Origin: Halovulum marinum
GTDB taxonomy: Bacteria > Pseudomonadota > Alphaproteobacteria > Rhodobacterales > Rhodobacteraceae
Direction: 5' to 3'
DNA: 64,000 nt
NCBI RefSeq assembly: GCF_009697225.1
Contig: NZ_WIND01000010.1
Span: forward strand, 1 to 64,000
A program made the translations under genes and the position numbers. Below are positions 27,293-35,551 of this stretch, piece by piece (within the stretch, counting starts at the first letter, position 1; the number at the start of each line of letters is the position of its first letter). The notes under the pieces are model-generated. The model ran no database searches and was not told the origin of the DNA. It saw only the letters and a program-made list of their open reading frames with translations.

Positions 27293-28026
27293 GCCAGCCG
27301 AACCGTCACCCGGCGGTTCTGGCGGCCCTTCTTCTCGATCTTGCCCAGGCTCACCGGGCCGATCTCGCCGGTCGTGCGGACATGGGTGCCGCCGCAGGGC
27401 TGCAGGTCGATCTGCGCCGCCCCGGTGCCGATCCGCACCAGCCGCACCCGTCCGGCGCCGGTGGGCGGCTTGACCGACATCGTCTTCACCAGCCCGGGGC
27501 TGGCGGCCAGCTCTGCATCGCTGATCCAGGTCTCGCCCACCGGGTGATCGGCGGCGATCAGCGCGTTCAGCGCCGCCTCCAGCGCCTGCTTGTCCTCGGG
27601 CGCCTCGGGCATGTCGAAATCCAGCCGGCCCTTGTCCGGGGTGATCTGTCCGCCGGTCACGGGCAGCGGAATCACCACCGACAGCAGGTGCAGCGCGGTG
27701 TGCAGCCGCATCATCCGGTGCCGCGCCTGCCAGTCCAGCACCTGCCGCACCGCCGCGCCGGCGGGCGGCAGCGGCGCGCCCTCGGCCGGGACCAGCACGA
27801 TGGCGTCGCCGTCGCGCACGGTGGTGGCGATCGCGGTCGCACCGCCGTCCCACTCCAGTCGCCCGGCGTCGCCCGCCTGGCCGCCGCCGGTGGGGTAGAA
27901 CAGGCTGGCATCCAGCACCACGCCGCCGCGCCCGGTCAGCGCCGCGACCCGGCCCCCGGCCTCGCGCAGATAGGCGTCGTCGCGGTACAGCGCCGCCGTC
28001 GCGGCGGCTGTCGCGTCGGCGGTCAC
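27289..28026 (-). CDS. alaX: AlaX-type alanyl-tRNA editing protein
   Basis: 245 residues from GTG 28026, which overlaps the cysK stop (GTGA). The editing-domain zinc ligands are visible: RLHTALHLLS (HxxxH) and LQPCGGTHV (CxxxH). ASLFYPTGGGQAGD is the conserved N-terminal substrate loop (YPxGGGQ). Stand-alone AlaX hydrolyses Ser-tRNA(Ala), and sometimes Gly-tRNA(Ala), formed by AlaRS error. Placement directly after cysteine synthase, coupled to it, means it is co-expressed with an enzyme that uses O-acetylserine. Confidence 0.85.
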   Translation of the reverse strand: MTADATAAATAALYRDDAYLREAGGRVAALTGRGGVVLDASLFYPTGGGQAGDAGRLEWDGGATAIATTVRDGDAIVLVPAEGAPLPPAGAAVRQVLDWQARHRMMRLHTALHLLSVVIPLPVTGGQITPDKGRLDFDMPEAPEDKQALEAALNALIAADHPVGETWISDAELAASPGLVKTMSVKPPTGAGRVRLVRIGTGAAQIDLQPCGGTHVRTTGEIGPVSLGKIEKKGRQNRRVTVRLA

Positions 28027-29069
28027 GTCGGCACCTGTTCGGTCACGTCCGGCACCTGCATCGGCTCGCGCTCGAGGAACCCCGGCACCGGCAGGTTCTT
28101 CGCGCGCAGGAACCCGGCGTCGTACAGCTTCGCCGAATAGCGGGTGCCGTAGTCGCACAGCACGGTAACGATGGTGTGCCCGCGGCCCATGTCGCGGGCC
28201 AACCGCTCGGCGCCGGCGACGTTGATGCCGCTCGAGGTGCCCATCGCCAGGCCCTCGTCGGACAGCATCTCGTTCAGTCGCTCCATCGCCTCGGTGTCGG
28301 GAATGTTGTAGGCGAAGTCCAGCTCCAGCCCCTCGAGGTTGCGGGTGATCCGCCCCTGGCCGATGCCCTCGGTGATCGAGGAGCCCTCGGCCTTCAGCTC
28401 GCCGTGCGCATAGTGGTGGTAGAGCGCCGAGCCGTCGGGATCGGCGATGCCGATCTTCACGTCCGGCTTGCGCGCGCGCAGCCCCTCGGCCACCCCGGCC
28501 AGCGTGCCGCCGGTGCCGACCGCGCAGACGAACCCGTCGACCGCGCCGCCGGTCTGCTCCCATATCTCGGGGGCGGTGGTGTCGACATGCACCTGCCGGT
28601 TGGCGACGTTGTCGAACTGGTTCGCCCAGATCGCGCCGCCGGGCACCTGCCGGTCCAGCGCCTGCGCCAGCCGCTCGGAATAGCGCACGTAGTTGTTCGG
28701 GTTGCGGTACGGCACCGCCGGCACCTCGACCAGTTCGGCGCCGGCGATGCGGATCATGTCCTTCTTTTCCTGGCTCTGCGTCTCGGGGATCACGATCACC
28801 GTGCGGAATCCCATCGAGGCGCCGACCAGCGCCAGGCCGATGCCGGTGTTGCCGGCGGTGCCCTCGACGATCACGCCGCCGGGGCGCAGCTGACCGCGGC
28901 CGATGGCGTCGCGGATGATGCCCAGCGCGGCGCGGTCCTTGACCGACTGGCCGGGATTCAGGAACTCGGCCTTTCCCAGGATCTCGCAGCCCGTGCGCTC
29001 TGAGGCACCGCGCAGGCGGATGAGGGGGGTATTGCCGATGGTATCGGCGAAGTCGCGCTTGATCTGCAT
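28023..29069 (-). CDS. cysK: Cysteine synthase A
   Basis: 348 residues from ATG 29069. PLP-enzyme motifs of O-acetylserine sulfhydrylase: FLNPGQSVKDRAALG with the Schiff-base Lys, IVEGTAGNTGIGLALVG (the T-G-N-T loop), and the phosphate loop VGTGGTLAGVAEGL. It makes cysteine from O-acetylserine and sulfide. In Rhodobacter sphaeroides cysK is the gene next to trgAB and contributes to tellurite resistance. Here it lies 68 bases after trgB. The C-terminal extension of about 20 residues after GFLEREPMQVPDV is longer than in E. coli CysK. Confidence 0.92.
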   Translation of the reverse strand: MQIKRDFADTIGNTPLIRLRGASERTGCEILGKAEFLNPGQSVKDRAALGIIRDAIGRGQLRPGGVIVEGTAGNTGIGLALVGASMGFRTVIVIPETQSQEKKDMIRIAGAELVEVPAVPYRNPNNYVRYSERLAQALDRQVPGGAIWANQFDNVANRQVHVDTTAPEIWEQTGGAVDGFVCAVGTGGTLAGVAEGLRARKPDVKIGIADPDGSALYHHYAHGELKAEGSSITEGIGQGRITRNLEGLELDFAYNIPDTEAMERLNEMLSDEGLAMGTSSGINVAGAERLARDMGRGHTIVTVLCDYGTRYSAKLYDAGFLRAKNLPVPGFLEREPMQVPDVTEQVPT

Positions 29070-29137
29070 GGGGTCCCCGCAGGCTATCGGAACGGACCGG
29101 ACCCTAGACCGGCACGGCGCGCGCCGCAACCGGAAGG

Positions 29138-30337
29138 CTATCCGCCCCACGCCTCCGTGAGCCGGGCGCGGTGCAGCTCCAGCGCCATCAGCGAGAACGC
29201 CAGCGGCGCGTTGCCCGCCTCGCCGGTGTCCAGCGCCGCGACCGCGTCGGCGCGCGGCACCACGAACGCGCGGATGTCCTCGTGCTCGGTGGCGACGCCG
29301 TGCACCCCCTCGGCCACGCCCGACAGGTCGGCCTCGCCGATGAAACTGGTCATCATTTCGGTCAGCGCGCCGGGCGACAGATAGAAACTGCCGATCCGGT
29401 GCAGCCGGCCGAGCGTCAGCCCGGCCTCCTCCGCCGCCTCGCGGCGGGCGGCGTCCTCGGGCCGCTCGCCGCGGTCGATGAAGCCGGCGACGACCTCCAG
29501 GTGCCAGGGGTCCGGCTCGCCCCGCGCCAGCAGTCCGGCGCGAACCTGCTCGATCAGCAGCACCCGGTCGCTGCGCGGATCCCACGGCAGCACCGCGACG
29601 GTGTCGCCGGTGACGAAGGTCTCGCGCGAGATCGGCGGGCTCATGCTGCCGTCGAACCGGCGGTGGCGGAACACGTGTTCCTCGGTGACGAAGAAGCCGC
29701 TGTGGCGGCGGGTGACCGCGTGCTCGGCGATGTCGCCGCGGCCGAACCCGGTGCGCAGCACCGGCGCGATGGTCCGGCGGCGGGCGCTCAGCCGCGCCAG
29801 CGCGCGCCGGATCAGACCGCCGCGGGCGTGCAGCGGCACCGGGCCGAACGCCGCCGCCTCGCGCGCCATCTCCAGGAACAGCGGCTTGTCGGTGGCGGCC
29901 CATTCCTCCAGCACCCAGGGCCGGCCCGTCACCGCGACCTCGTCGGCAAGATAGGCCAGCGCCCGCACCGGGCCCTGCGGCCCCTCGACCGTCACCGGCG
30001 CCAGCGCGAAGGCGAAGGGGCCTTCGAACGCATCCAGCCGGCGGCGCACCTCGGCGGTGGCGGGGCTCAGCAGCAGCCCGGGCGCGCCGGCGTCGCCGGG
30101 CGCCGGGCGCAGCGCCGGGAACGGGCCGGCAGCGGCGGTCAGCGCACGGTATCCCGGCAGGCGGGCGGGCGTTGCGGCGATGCCGGCATGCTCCGGGCCC
30201 AGCGCCACCGCCAGCACGTCCGGATCGCGCAGCGTGCCGAAGACGAAGATCGGCGGCGCCGCCGGCGCGGCGGCCGGCGTGTCCTCGCGGGTGGCCTCCA
30301 CGGCGGTATCGGGGTCGGCGGCGATCGTCCGGTTCAT
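29138..30337 (-). CDS. trgB: TrgB: AIG2-like cyclotransferase domain fused to NUDIX hydrolase
   Basis: 399 residues from ATG 30337 (AAGGATG upstream). The N-terminal domain (residues about 28-165) begins IFVFGTLRDPDVLAVALG, the gamma-glutamylcyclotransferase/AIG2 fold. The C-terminal domain (about 200-390) is an ADP-ribose-pyrophosphatase-like NUDIX hydrolase with the box GFIDRGERPEDAARREAAEE AG (GX5EX7REUXEEXG). This double-domain protein is the TrgB tellurite-resistance protein of Rhodobacter. It is likely cytoplasmic. It lies between trgA and cysK on the same strand. Confidence 0.85.
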   Translation of the reverse strand: MNRTIAADPDTAVEATREDTPAAAPAAPPIFVFGTLRDPDVLAVALGPEHAGIAATPARLPGYRALTAAAGPFPALRPAPGDAGAPGLLLSPATAEVRRRLDAFEGPFAFALAPVTVEGPQGPVRALAYLADEVAVTGRPWVLEEWAATDKPLFLEMAREAAAFGPVPLHARGGLIRRALARLSARRRTIAPVLRTGFGRGDIAEHAVTRRHSGFFVTEEHVFRHRRFDGSMSPPISRETFVTGDTVAVLPWDPRSDRVLLIEQVRAGLLARGEPDPWHLEVVAGFIDRGERPEDAARREAAEEAGLTLGRLHRIGSFYLSPGALTEMMTSFIGEADLSGVAEGVHGVATEHEDIRAFVVPRADAVAALDTGEAGNAPLAFSLMALELHRARLTEAWGG

Positions 30338-30406
30338 CGGGTCATCCTTGACGGCAGCGGTGTCCAACCCCTGCCGCAAGCCGGGGCCGGCCGCAAGACC
30401 CGGCGC

Positions 30407-30877
30407 TCAGCGCCAGCGGTGGTGGGTGTTGCGCACCAGCACGCCGACGGTGATGCCCATGAAGGCGGCGATCAGCACCAGCTTCAGGTTCAGCATGAAG
30501 GTGCCGTATTCCATGAACTTCTCGGCCATCAGATAGACCGCCTGCTTGGGATCCTCGCCGCGCAGCCTGGCCTTGCCGATCTGCTGCCACAGGTGGTTCG
30601 CCGACAGGATGAACAGGATCCACGCCGCCACAGTGACCGCGGCGCGCAGCCCCAGGCCGATGCCGGTGCCGCCCTCCTCGGCGATGCGGCGCCCGGTGCT
30701 CTTCCAGCCGACGAGGAAGCCGACGGCGCCGAACAGATAGAACATCTCGGGCCAGTCGCGCCAGAATTCCTCCTCGGGGTAGAACCTGTTCAGGACCAGC
30801 ACCATCAGCAGGCTGACCGCGCACAGCGCCAGAGCGGCGACCATGCGCGCGGCGGTCGGCATCACGGGTTGCGGCAT
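30407..30877 (-). CDS. trgA: TrgA family membrane protein
   Basis: 156 residues from ATG 30877 (GGAGG eight bases upstream); the longer open frame to 30949 is upstream noise. Four hydrophobic helices are apparent: MVAALALCAVSLLMVLVLN, MFYLFGAVGFLVGW, AAVTVAAWILFILSA and KLVLIAAFMGITVGVLV. The pattern, size and the neighbours trgB and cysK identify TrgA of the Rhodobacter tellurite-resistance locus. Biochemical role unknown. It is the first gene of a four-gene unit trgA-trgB-cysK-alaX. Confidence 0.85.
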   Translation of the reverse strand: MPQPVMPTAARMVAALALCAVSLLMVLVLNRFYPEEEFWRDWPEMFYLFGAVGFLVGWKSTGRRIAEEGGTGIGLGLRAAVTVAAWILFILSANHLWQQIGKARLRGEDPKQAVYLMAEKFMEYGTFMLNLKLVLIAAFMGITVGVLVRNTHHRWR

Positions 30878-31039
30878 CTTCCGGGCCTCCTGTCTCGACG
30901 GCGCCGGCCCGCCCGGCGCCCGCTGCGGCGCGCCCGCGCCCGCCGGCACCGCAGTGCGCGGCCGGGCCCGATCGCCACAGTCGCGAAAGCCTAGCGCCGG
31001 TTTGTGGCCGGATTTGGGCCCGGACCCGCGCCGCGCCGT

Positions 31040-32443
31040 TCAGCCCCTGCTGGCCTGGTACGCCGCCAGCGCGCGCGCGCGGCCCGCGCCCAGGTCCACC
31101 ATCGGCAACGGGTAGTCCTGCTCCGGCGATAGCCGCCAGGACCGCGGCACCGCGTCGAAATAGTCCAGCGCCTCCGGCCCCGGCCGGTCCGCCAGCTCGG
31201 CCACCCAGCGGCGGCGGTAGGCGCCCTCGGGGTCGAACTTCCCGGCTTGGGTGGCGGGGTTGAAGATCCGGAAGAACGGCGCGGCGTCGGGCCCCGAGCC
31301 GGCGGTCCACTGCCAGCCCAGCGCATTCGACGCCGGATCCCAGTCGATCAGGCAGTCCGCGAACCAGCGCTGGCCCACGCGCCAGTCGGTCAGCAGATGC
31401 TTGGTCAGATAGCTCGCCACCAGCATCCGCGCGCGGTTGTGCATGGTGCCGCTGACGTACATCTGCCGCATGGCGGCGTCGATCACCGGCTCGCCGGTCA
31501 TGCCGCGGCGCCAGCGCTCGGCGTCCGCGCCGGCGTCGCGCCACGCGAACCGGTCCCATTCCTCGCGCCAGTTGCGCGTCGCAAGCCGCGGCGTGTGCCA
31601 CAGCAGGTGGTAGGCGAAGTCGCGCCAGACCAGCTCCTTCAGGAAGGTCTCGGCGCCCTGCCGACCGTCCTCCAGCGCGCGCCGGCCCGCGTGCCAGCAG
31701 CTCCGGACCGAGATCTCACCCAGCGTCAGGTTCTCGGACAGACCCGAGGTGCCGTCCAGGTCCAGACGGTCGCGGCGCGCGCGGTAGCGGTCGATGCCGT
31801 CGGCGATAAACGCATCCAGCCGGGCGTGGGCGGCAAGCTCGCCGACGCGGGCATGTCTCGCGACCACCGCCGCGCCGCGCCGCATCGCCGCGCCGAGGTT
31901 CCAGCCGTGCAGCCGGTCGCCGTCCGGCCAGCCCGCCGGCGGCGCCAGATCCGGCGCCGGGACCGGCGCGCCCGGATCGGTCCCGCGCACCGCCTTCCAG
32001 AACGGCGTGTAGACCTTGTAGTGGCCGCCGGCGCCGGTCTCGACCGCCCACGGCTCGAACAGCAGGTGGCCGGCGTGGCTGCACGGCGCCAGACCGTCGC
32101 CTGTCAGCGCGGCCTTCACCCGCGTGTCGCGGGCGACCGCGGCCGGATCGTACAGCCGCGACCAGTGCACCGCCCGCGCGCCGGTCTGCCGCGCCAGCGT
32201 GCGCAACTGCTCCAGCGCGTCGCCACGGCGCAGGATCAGCCGGCTGCCGGCGGCCTCCAGCGCCTGCCCCAGCGCGGCCAGCCCCTCGCCCAGTCGCCAT
32301 TTCGGCGCCGCGCCCAGCGCCTCGGTCTCGGGATCGAGGATGAATACCGGCAGCACCGGCCCCGCCGCCGCGGCGGCCACGAGGCCGGGGTTGTCGCTCA
32401 GCCGCAGGTCGCGGCGGAACCAGAACAGCACCGGGTCGGTCAT
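31040..32443 (-). CDS. phrB: Deoxyribodipyrimidine photolyase (class I)
   Basis: 467 residues from ATG 32443. The N-terminal alpha/beta domain begins VLFWFRRDLRLSDNPGLVAA. The FAD-binding domain carries TSGLSENLTLGEISVR, FLKELVWRDFAYHLLW, GEPVIDAAMRQMYVSGTMHN (quoted in parts) and NRARMLVASYLTKHLL, then WQWTAGSGPDAAPFFRIFNP. These are the signature segments of CPD photolyases. It repairs UV-induced cyclobutane dimers using blue light and FADH-. Length fits the family. It lies alone on the minus strand between trgA and the BCCT transporter. Confidence 0.93.
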   Translation of the reverse strand: MTDPVLFWFRRDLRLSDNPGLVAAAAAGPVLPVFILDPETEALGAAPKWRLGEGLAALGQALEAAGSRLILRRGDALEQLRTLARQTGARAVHWSRLYDPAAVARDTRVKAALTGDGLAPCSHAGHLLFEPWAVETGAGGHYKVYTPFWKAVRGTDPGAPVPAPDLAPPAGWPDGDRLHGWNLGAAMRRGAAVVARHARVGELAAHARLDAFIADGIDRYRARRDRLDLDGTSGLSENLTLGEISVRSCWHAGRRALEDGRQGAETFLKELVWRDFAYHLLWHTPRLATRNWREEWDRFAWRDAGADAERWRRGMTGEPVIDAAMRQMYVSGTMHNRARMLVASYLTKHLLTDWRVGQRWFADCLIDWDPASNALGWQWTAGSGPDAAPFFRIFNPATQAGKFDPEGAYRRRWVAELADRPGPEALDYFDAVPRSWRLSPEQDYPLPMVDLGAGRARALAAYQASRG

Positions 32444-32560
32444 CGCGCCGCAAGCTCCTTCCCTGGGGTCCGCCCGGAGACGCCGCGAACCGCCGCGCCG
32501 CCGCCCAGAGGGCGCCGGATCACGGGAACCCGGCACACAGGGACCGGCCGCCGGTGCGAC

Positions 32561-34186
32561 TCAGCGCTGCTCGGACATCAGCCCCTTCAGGATCGCCCAG
32601 CACATCAGCAGCAGCACCAGCGTGAACGGCAGCCCGGTCGAGATCACCATCGCCTGCAGCGCGTTCAGGCCGCCGCCGATCAGCAGCGCGATGGCCACCG
32701 CGCCCTCGAAGGTGCACCAGAAGATGCGCTGCGGCACCGGCGCATCCACCTTGCCGCCGGCGGTGATCGTGTCGATCACCAGCGAGCCGGAATCCGACGA
32801 GGTCACGAAGAACACGATCACCAGGATGATGCCGATGGTCGAGGTAACAGCGGAGAACGGCAGGCTGTCCAGCATCGCGAACAGCGAGAGCTCGGGCGAA
32901 TATGTCTCGATCACGTTGGCCATCACCGCCGAGGTCTCGGGGTTCGCGATCATGTCGTTGATCGCCGATCCGCCGAACACCGCCATCCACAGCACGGAGA
33001 CCAGGCTGGGGATGACCAGCACGCTGATCAGGAACTCGCGCACCGTGCGGCCGCGGCTGACGCGGGCGATGAACATGCCCACGAACGGCGACCAGGAAAT
33101 CCACCAGGCCCAGTAGAACGCGGTCCAGCCCTGCATGTAGCCGGTGTCCTCGCGCCCGAACGGGTTGGACAGCGGAATCACCTCGCGGGTGTAGGCCAGC
33201 ACGCCCTTGGCGAACTCGCCCAGGATCGGGACGGCGCCGGCGGTGAACAGCACGAACAGCAGCAGCAGCAGCGCGATCACCATGTTGATCTCGGACAGGA
33301 CCTTGACCCCGCCGTCCAGCCCGCGCAGCACCGAGATCAGCGCGATCGCGGTGATCACCGTGATCAGGATCACCTGCACGGTGAGGTTGTTGGGGATGCC
33401 GTAGACATAGTTCATCCCCGCGTTCGCCTGCTGCGCCCCCAGCCCGAGCGAGGTGGCGAGACCGAACAGCGTGGCGAACACCGCCAGCGTGTCGATGATG
33501 TGGCCGGTCCAGCCCCAGACCTTCTCGCCGAAGATCGGATAGAAGGCGGACCGGATCGACAGCGGCAGGCCCTTGTTGAAGCTGAACAGCGCCAGCGCCA
33601 GCGCCACGACCGCATAGATCGCCCAGGGGTGCAGCGCCCAGTGATAGGAGGTCGCCGCCAGCGCCATGCGCCGCGCCTCGCCGACGTTCTCCGGGATCAG
33701 CGCGCCGTCCTCGGTGAACGGCCGCACCACGCCCAGCGGCTCGTCGCCCCAGGGCGTGCCGAAGTAGTAGGCCGGCTCCAGCACCCCGAAGAACATCAGC
33801 CCGATGCCCATGCCGGCGGCGAACAGCATCGCGAACCAGCCGGCATAGCTGTAGTCCGGCTTGGCGTCCGGCCCGCCCAGCCGCACGCCGCCCCAGGGGC
33901 TGAAGATCAGCGCCAGGCAGAACAGCACGAACACGTTCGCCGACAGCAGGAAGAACCAGTCGAAGGTGCTGGTCAGGAACGGCCGCAGCCAGCCGAAGAT
34001 CGACGCCGCCTGTTCCGGCAGCGCCAGCGCGTAGAACACGAAGGCGACGATGGACAGGCCCGAGATCAGGAACACCGGGTTGTGGATGTCGAACCCGAAC
34101 GGCCCCAGCTGGCCGTCGATGTTGTCCTGACCGATCTCGTAGTCGGTGTCGATGGCGTTCGGCGCGTCCGATGTCGTCTCGGTCAT
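32561..34186 (-). CDS. BCCT-family betaine/choline/carnitine transporter
   Basis: 541 residues from ATG 34186, after GGGGG. About twelve hydrophobic helices are visible. The family signature WAWWISWSPFVGMFIARVSR is present, together with GMGIGLMFFGVLEPAYYF (glycine-rich TM3-like segment) and FFVTSSDSGSLVIDT near the end. BCCT carriers import quaternary-ammonium compounds (glycine betaine, choline, carnitine, DMSP) with Na+ or H+. The substrate cannot be read. Its gene is separated from acuI by 276 bases containing an 11-base tandem repeat. Confidence 0.92.
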   Translation of the reverse strand: MTETTSDAPNAIDTDYEIGQDNIDGQLGPFGFDIHNPVFLISGLSIVAFVFYALALPEQAASIFGWLRPFLTSTFDWFFLLSANVFVLFCLALIFSPWGGVRLGGPDAKPDYSYAGWFAMLFAAGMGIGLMFFGVLEPAYYFGTPWGDEPLGVVRPFTEDGALIPENVGEARRMALAATSYHWALHPWAIYAVVALALALFSFNKGLPLSIRSAFYPIFGEKVWGWTGHIIDTLAVFATLFGLATSLGLGAQQANAGMNYVYGIPNNLTVQVILITVITAIALISVLRGLDGGVKVLSEINMVIALLLLLFVLFTAGAVPILGEFAKGVLAYTREVIPLSNPFGREDTGYMQGWTAFYWAWWISWSPFVGMFIARVSRGRTVREFLISVLVIPSLVSVLWMAVFGGSAINDMIANPETSAVMANVIETYSPELSLFAMLDSLPFSAVTSTIGIILVIVFFVTSSDSGSLVIDTITAGGKVDAPVPQRIFWCTFEGAVAIALLIGGGLNALQAMVISTGLPFTLVLLLMCWAILKGLMSEQR

Positions 34187-34386
34187 TGCAGCCCCCTGGC
34201 TATCGGTTTGCGTTTCGGTTCCCGGCGCGATCGGCACACCGCCCCGCGACCAAGGATAGGGCGGAACAGGTCAGGTCCGGGACCCCGAAAGCGCACGACC
34301 ATCGCCCGTCTGCGACCCGCGCGGCCGCGAATTGCTTGTGTCACGGCCCGGCCCGCCCGGTCAACCGGCCCCCCCCGCCCGGGCCC

Positions 34387-34428
34387 GTCCGTGCCCCGTC
34401 CGTGCCCCGTCCGTGCCCCGTCCGTGCC
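34387..34428. repeat. 11-bp tandem repeat, about 3.8 copies
   Basis: The unit GTCCGTGCCCC is repeated at 34387, 34398 and 34409, with a partial fourth copy from 34420. It lies in the 276-base gap between acuI and the transporter gene, upstream of the latter. It is a probable slippage tract; no function can be assigned. Confidence 0.85.
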
Positions 34429-34462
34429 GGACCGGATACGGAAGCGAACGGTGCCGCCCGGA

Positions 34463-35455
34463 TCAGGCGTTGACGTCGACCACCACCCGGCCCTTGACGC
34501 CGCCCTTCAGGATCGCCGCGCCCAGGTCGGGCAGATCTGACAGCGTGGCCGGCTGGATCATCGCCTCGAGCTTGTCCATCGGCATCAGCTCGGCGATGCG
34601 CGACCAGGCCCGGACCCGGCTGTCGTAGGGCTGCATCACGCTGTCGATGCCCAGCAGGTTGACGCCGCGCAGCAGGAACGGGATCACCGTGGCCGGAAGC
34701 TGCGCGCCGCCCGCCAGGCCGACCGCGGCGACCGAGGCGCCGTATTTCATCTGCCCCAGCACCCGCGCCAGCATGGCGCCGCCCACCGCGTCGACGCAGC
34801 CGGCCCAGGTCTCGCTCTCCAGCGGCCGCTTGACGGTTTCGGCCAGGTCCGCGCGGGGGATGATGCGACCGGCGCCGAGATCGCGCAGATAGGCCTCGGT
34901 CTCGGGGCGGCCGGTGACCGCCGCGACCTCGTATCCCAGCGCCGCCAGCAGCGCCGTCGCGACCGAGCCGACGCCGCCCGCGGCGCCGGTCACCAGCACC
35001 GGCCCGTCGCCGGGCGCCAGGCCGTGATCCTCCAGCGCGTTGACCGCCAGCATCGCGGTGAACCCGGCGGTGCCCACGGCCATCGCCTGGCGCGCGGTCA
35101 TCCCCTCGGGCAGCGGCACCAGCCAGTCGCCCTTGACCCGCGCCTTCTGCGCATAGCCGCCCCAGTGCGCCTCGCCGACGCGCCAGCCGGTCAGCACCAC
35201 CTTGTCGCCCGGCTTGTAGCCGGGATGGTCCGAGCGCTCGACGGTGCCGGCGAAGTCGACCCCCGGAACGTGCGGGTAATTGCGCACCAGCCCGCCGCCG
35301 GGGCCGACGCACAGCCCGTCCTTGTAGTTCAGCGTCGAATGCGAGACGGCGACGGTCACGTCGCCCTCGGGCAGACGGTCCTCGGTCAGTTCGGTCACCG
35401 CGGCCGAGGTCTTGCCGTCCTCGTCCTTGGTCACCAGCAGCGCGTTGAAGCTCAT
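34463..35455 (-). CDS. acuI: Acrylyl-CoA reductase (AcuI/YhdH-type MDR)
   Basis: 330 residues from ATG 35455, with GGAGA upstream. MDR-superfamily features: HSTLNYKDGLCVGPGGGLVR, PGVDFAGTVERSDHPGYKPG and the NADPH-binding VLVTGAAGGVGSVATALLAA. There are no structural zinc cysteines, as in YhdH/AcuI. The enzyme reduces toxic acryloyl-CoA to propionyl-CoA with NADPH, a step in DMSP or 3-hydroxypropionate metabolism. No DMSP lyase is adjacent, so a general detoxification role is equally possible. Confidence 0.85.
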   Translation of the reverse strand: MSFNALLVTKDEDGKTSAAVTELTEDRLPEGDVTVAVSHSTLNYKDGLCVGPGGGLVRNYPHVPGVDFAGTVERSDHPGYKPGDKVVLTGWRVGEAHWGGYAQKARVKGDWLVPLPEGMTARQAMAVGTAGFTAMLAVNALEDHGLAPGDGPVLVTGAAGGVGSVATALLAALGYEVAAVTGRPETEAYLRDLGAGRIIPRADLAETVKRPLESETWAGCVDAVGGAMLARVLGQMKYGASVAAVGLAGGAQLPATVIPFLLRGVNLLGIDSVMQPYDSRVRAWSRIAELMPMDKLEAMIQPATLSDLPDLGAAILKGGVKGRVVVDVNA

Positions 35456-35551
35456 TTGGGGCTCTCCTGTCTCGTGGCCCGGGCGGGCGGTCGCCGCCAT
35501 CTGACCCGGTCCGGCGGCACGGCGCAACCCGGCGGATCGCACGATCTGCGG

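Noticed and set aside
27289-29903. Fused open frames across alaX, cysK and trgB
   Set aside because: The frames run past the real starts. The extra residues are out-of-frame readings of the neighbouring gene, so starts were set at 28026 (alaX) and 29069 (cysK).
31247-34540. 1097-codon plus-strand open frame
   Set aside because: It is antisense to photolyase and the BCCT transporter, both with clear motifs. High GC content creates such frames. The same applies to 8288-9673, 10026-12578, 44877-48968, 45547-49035 and 58774-62544.
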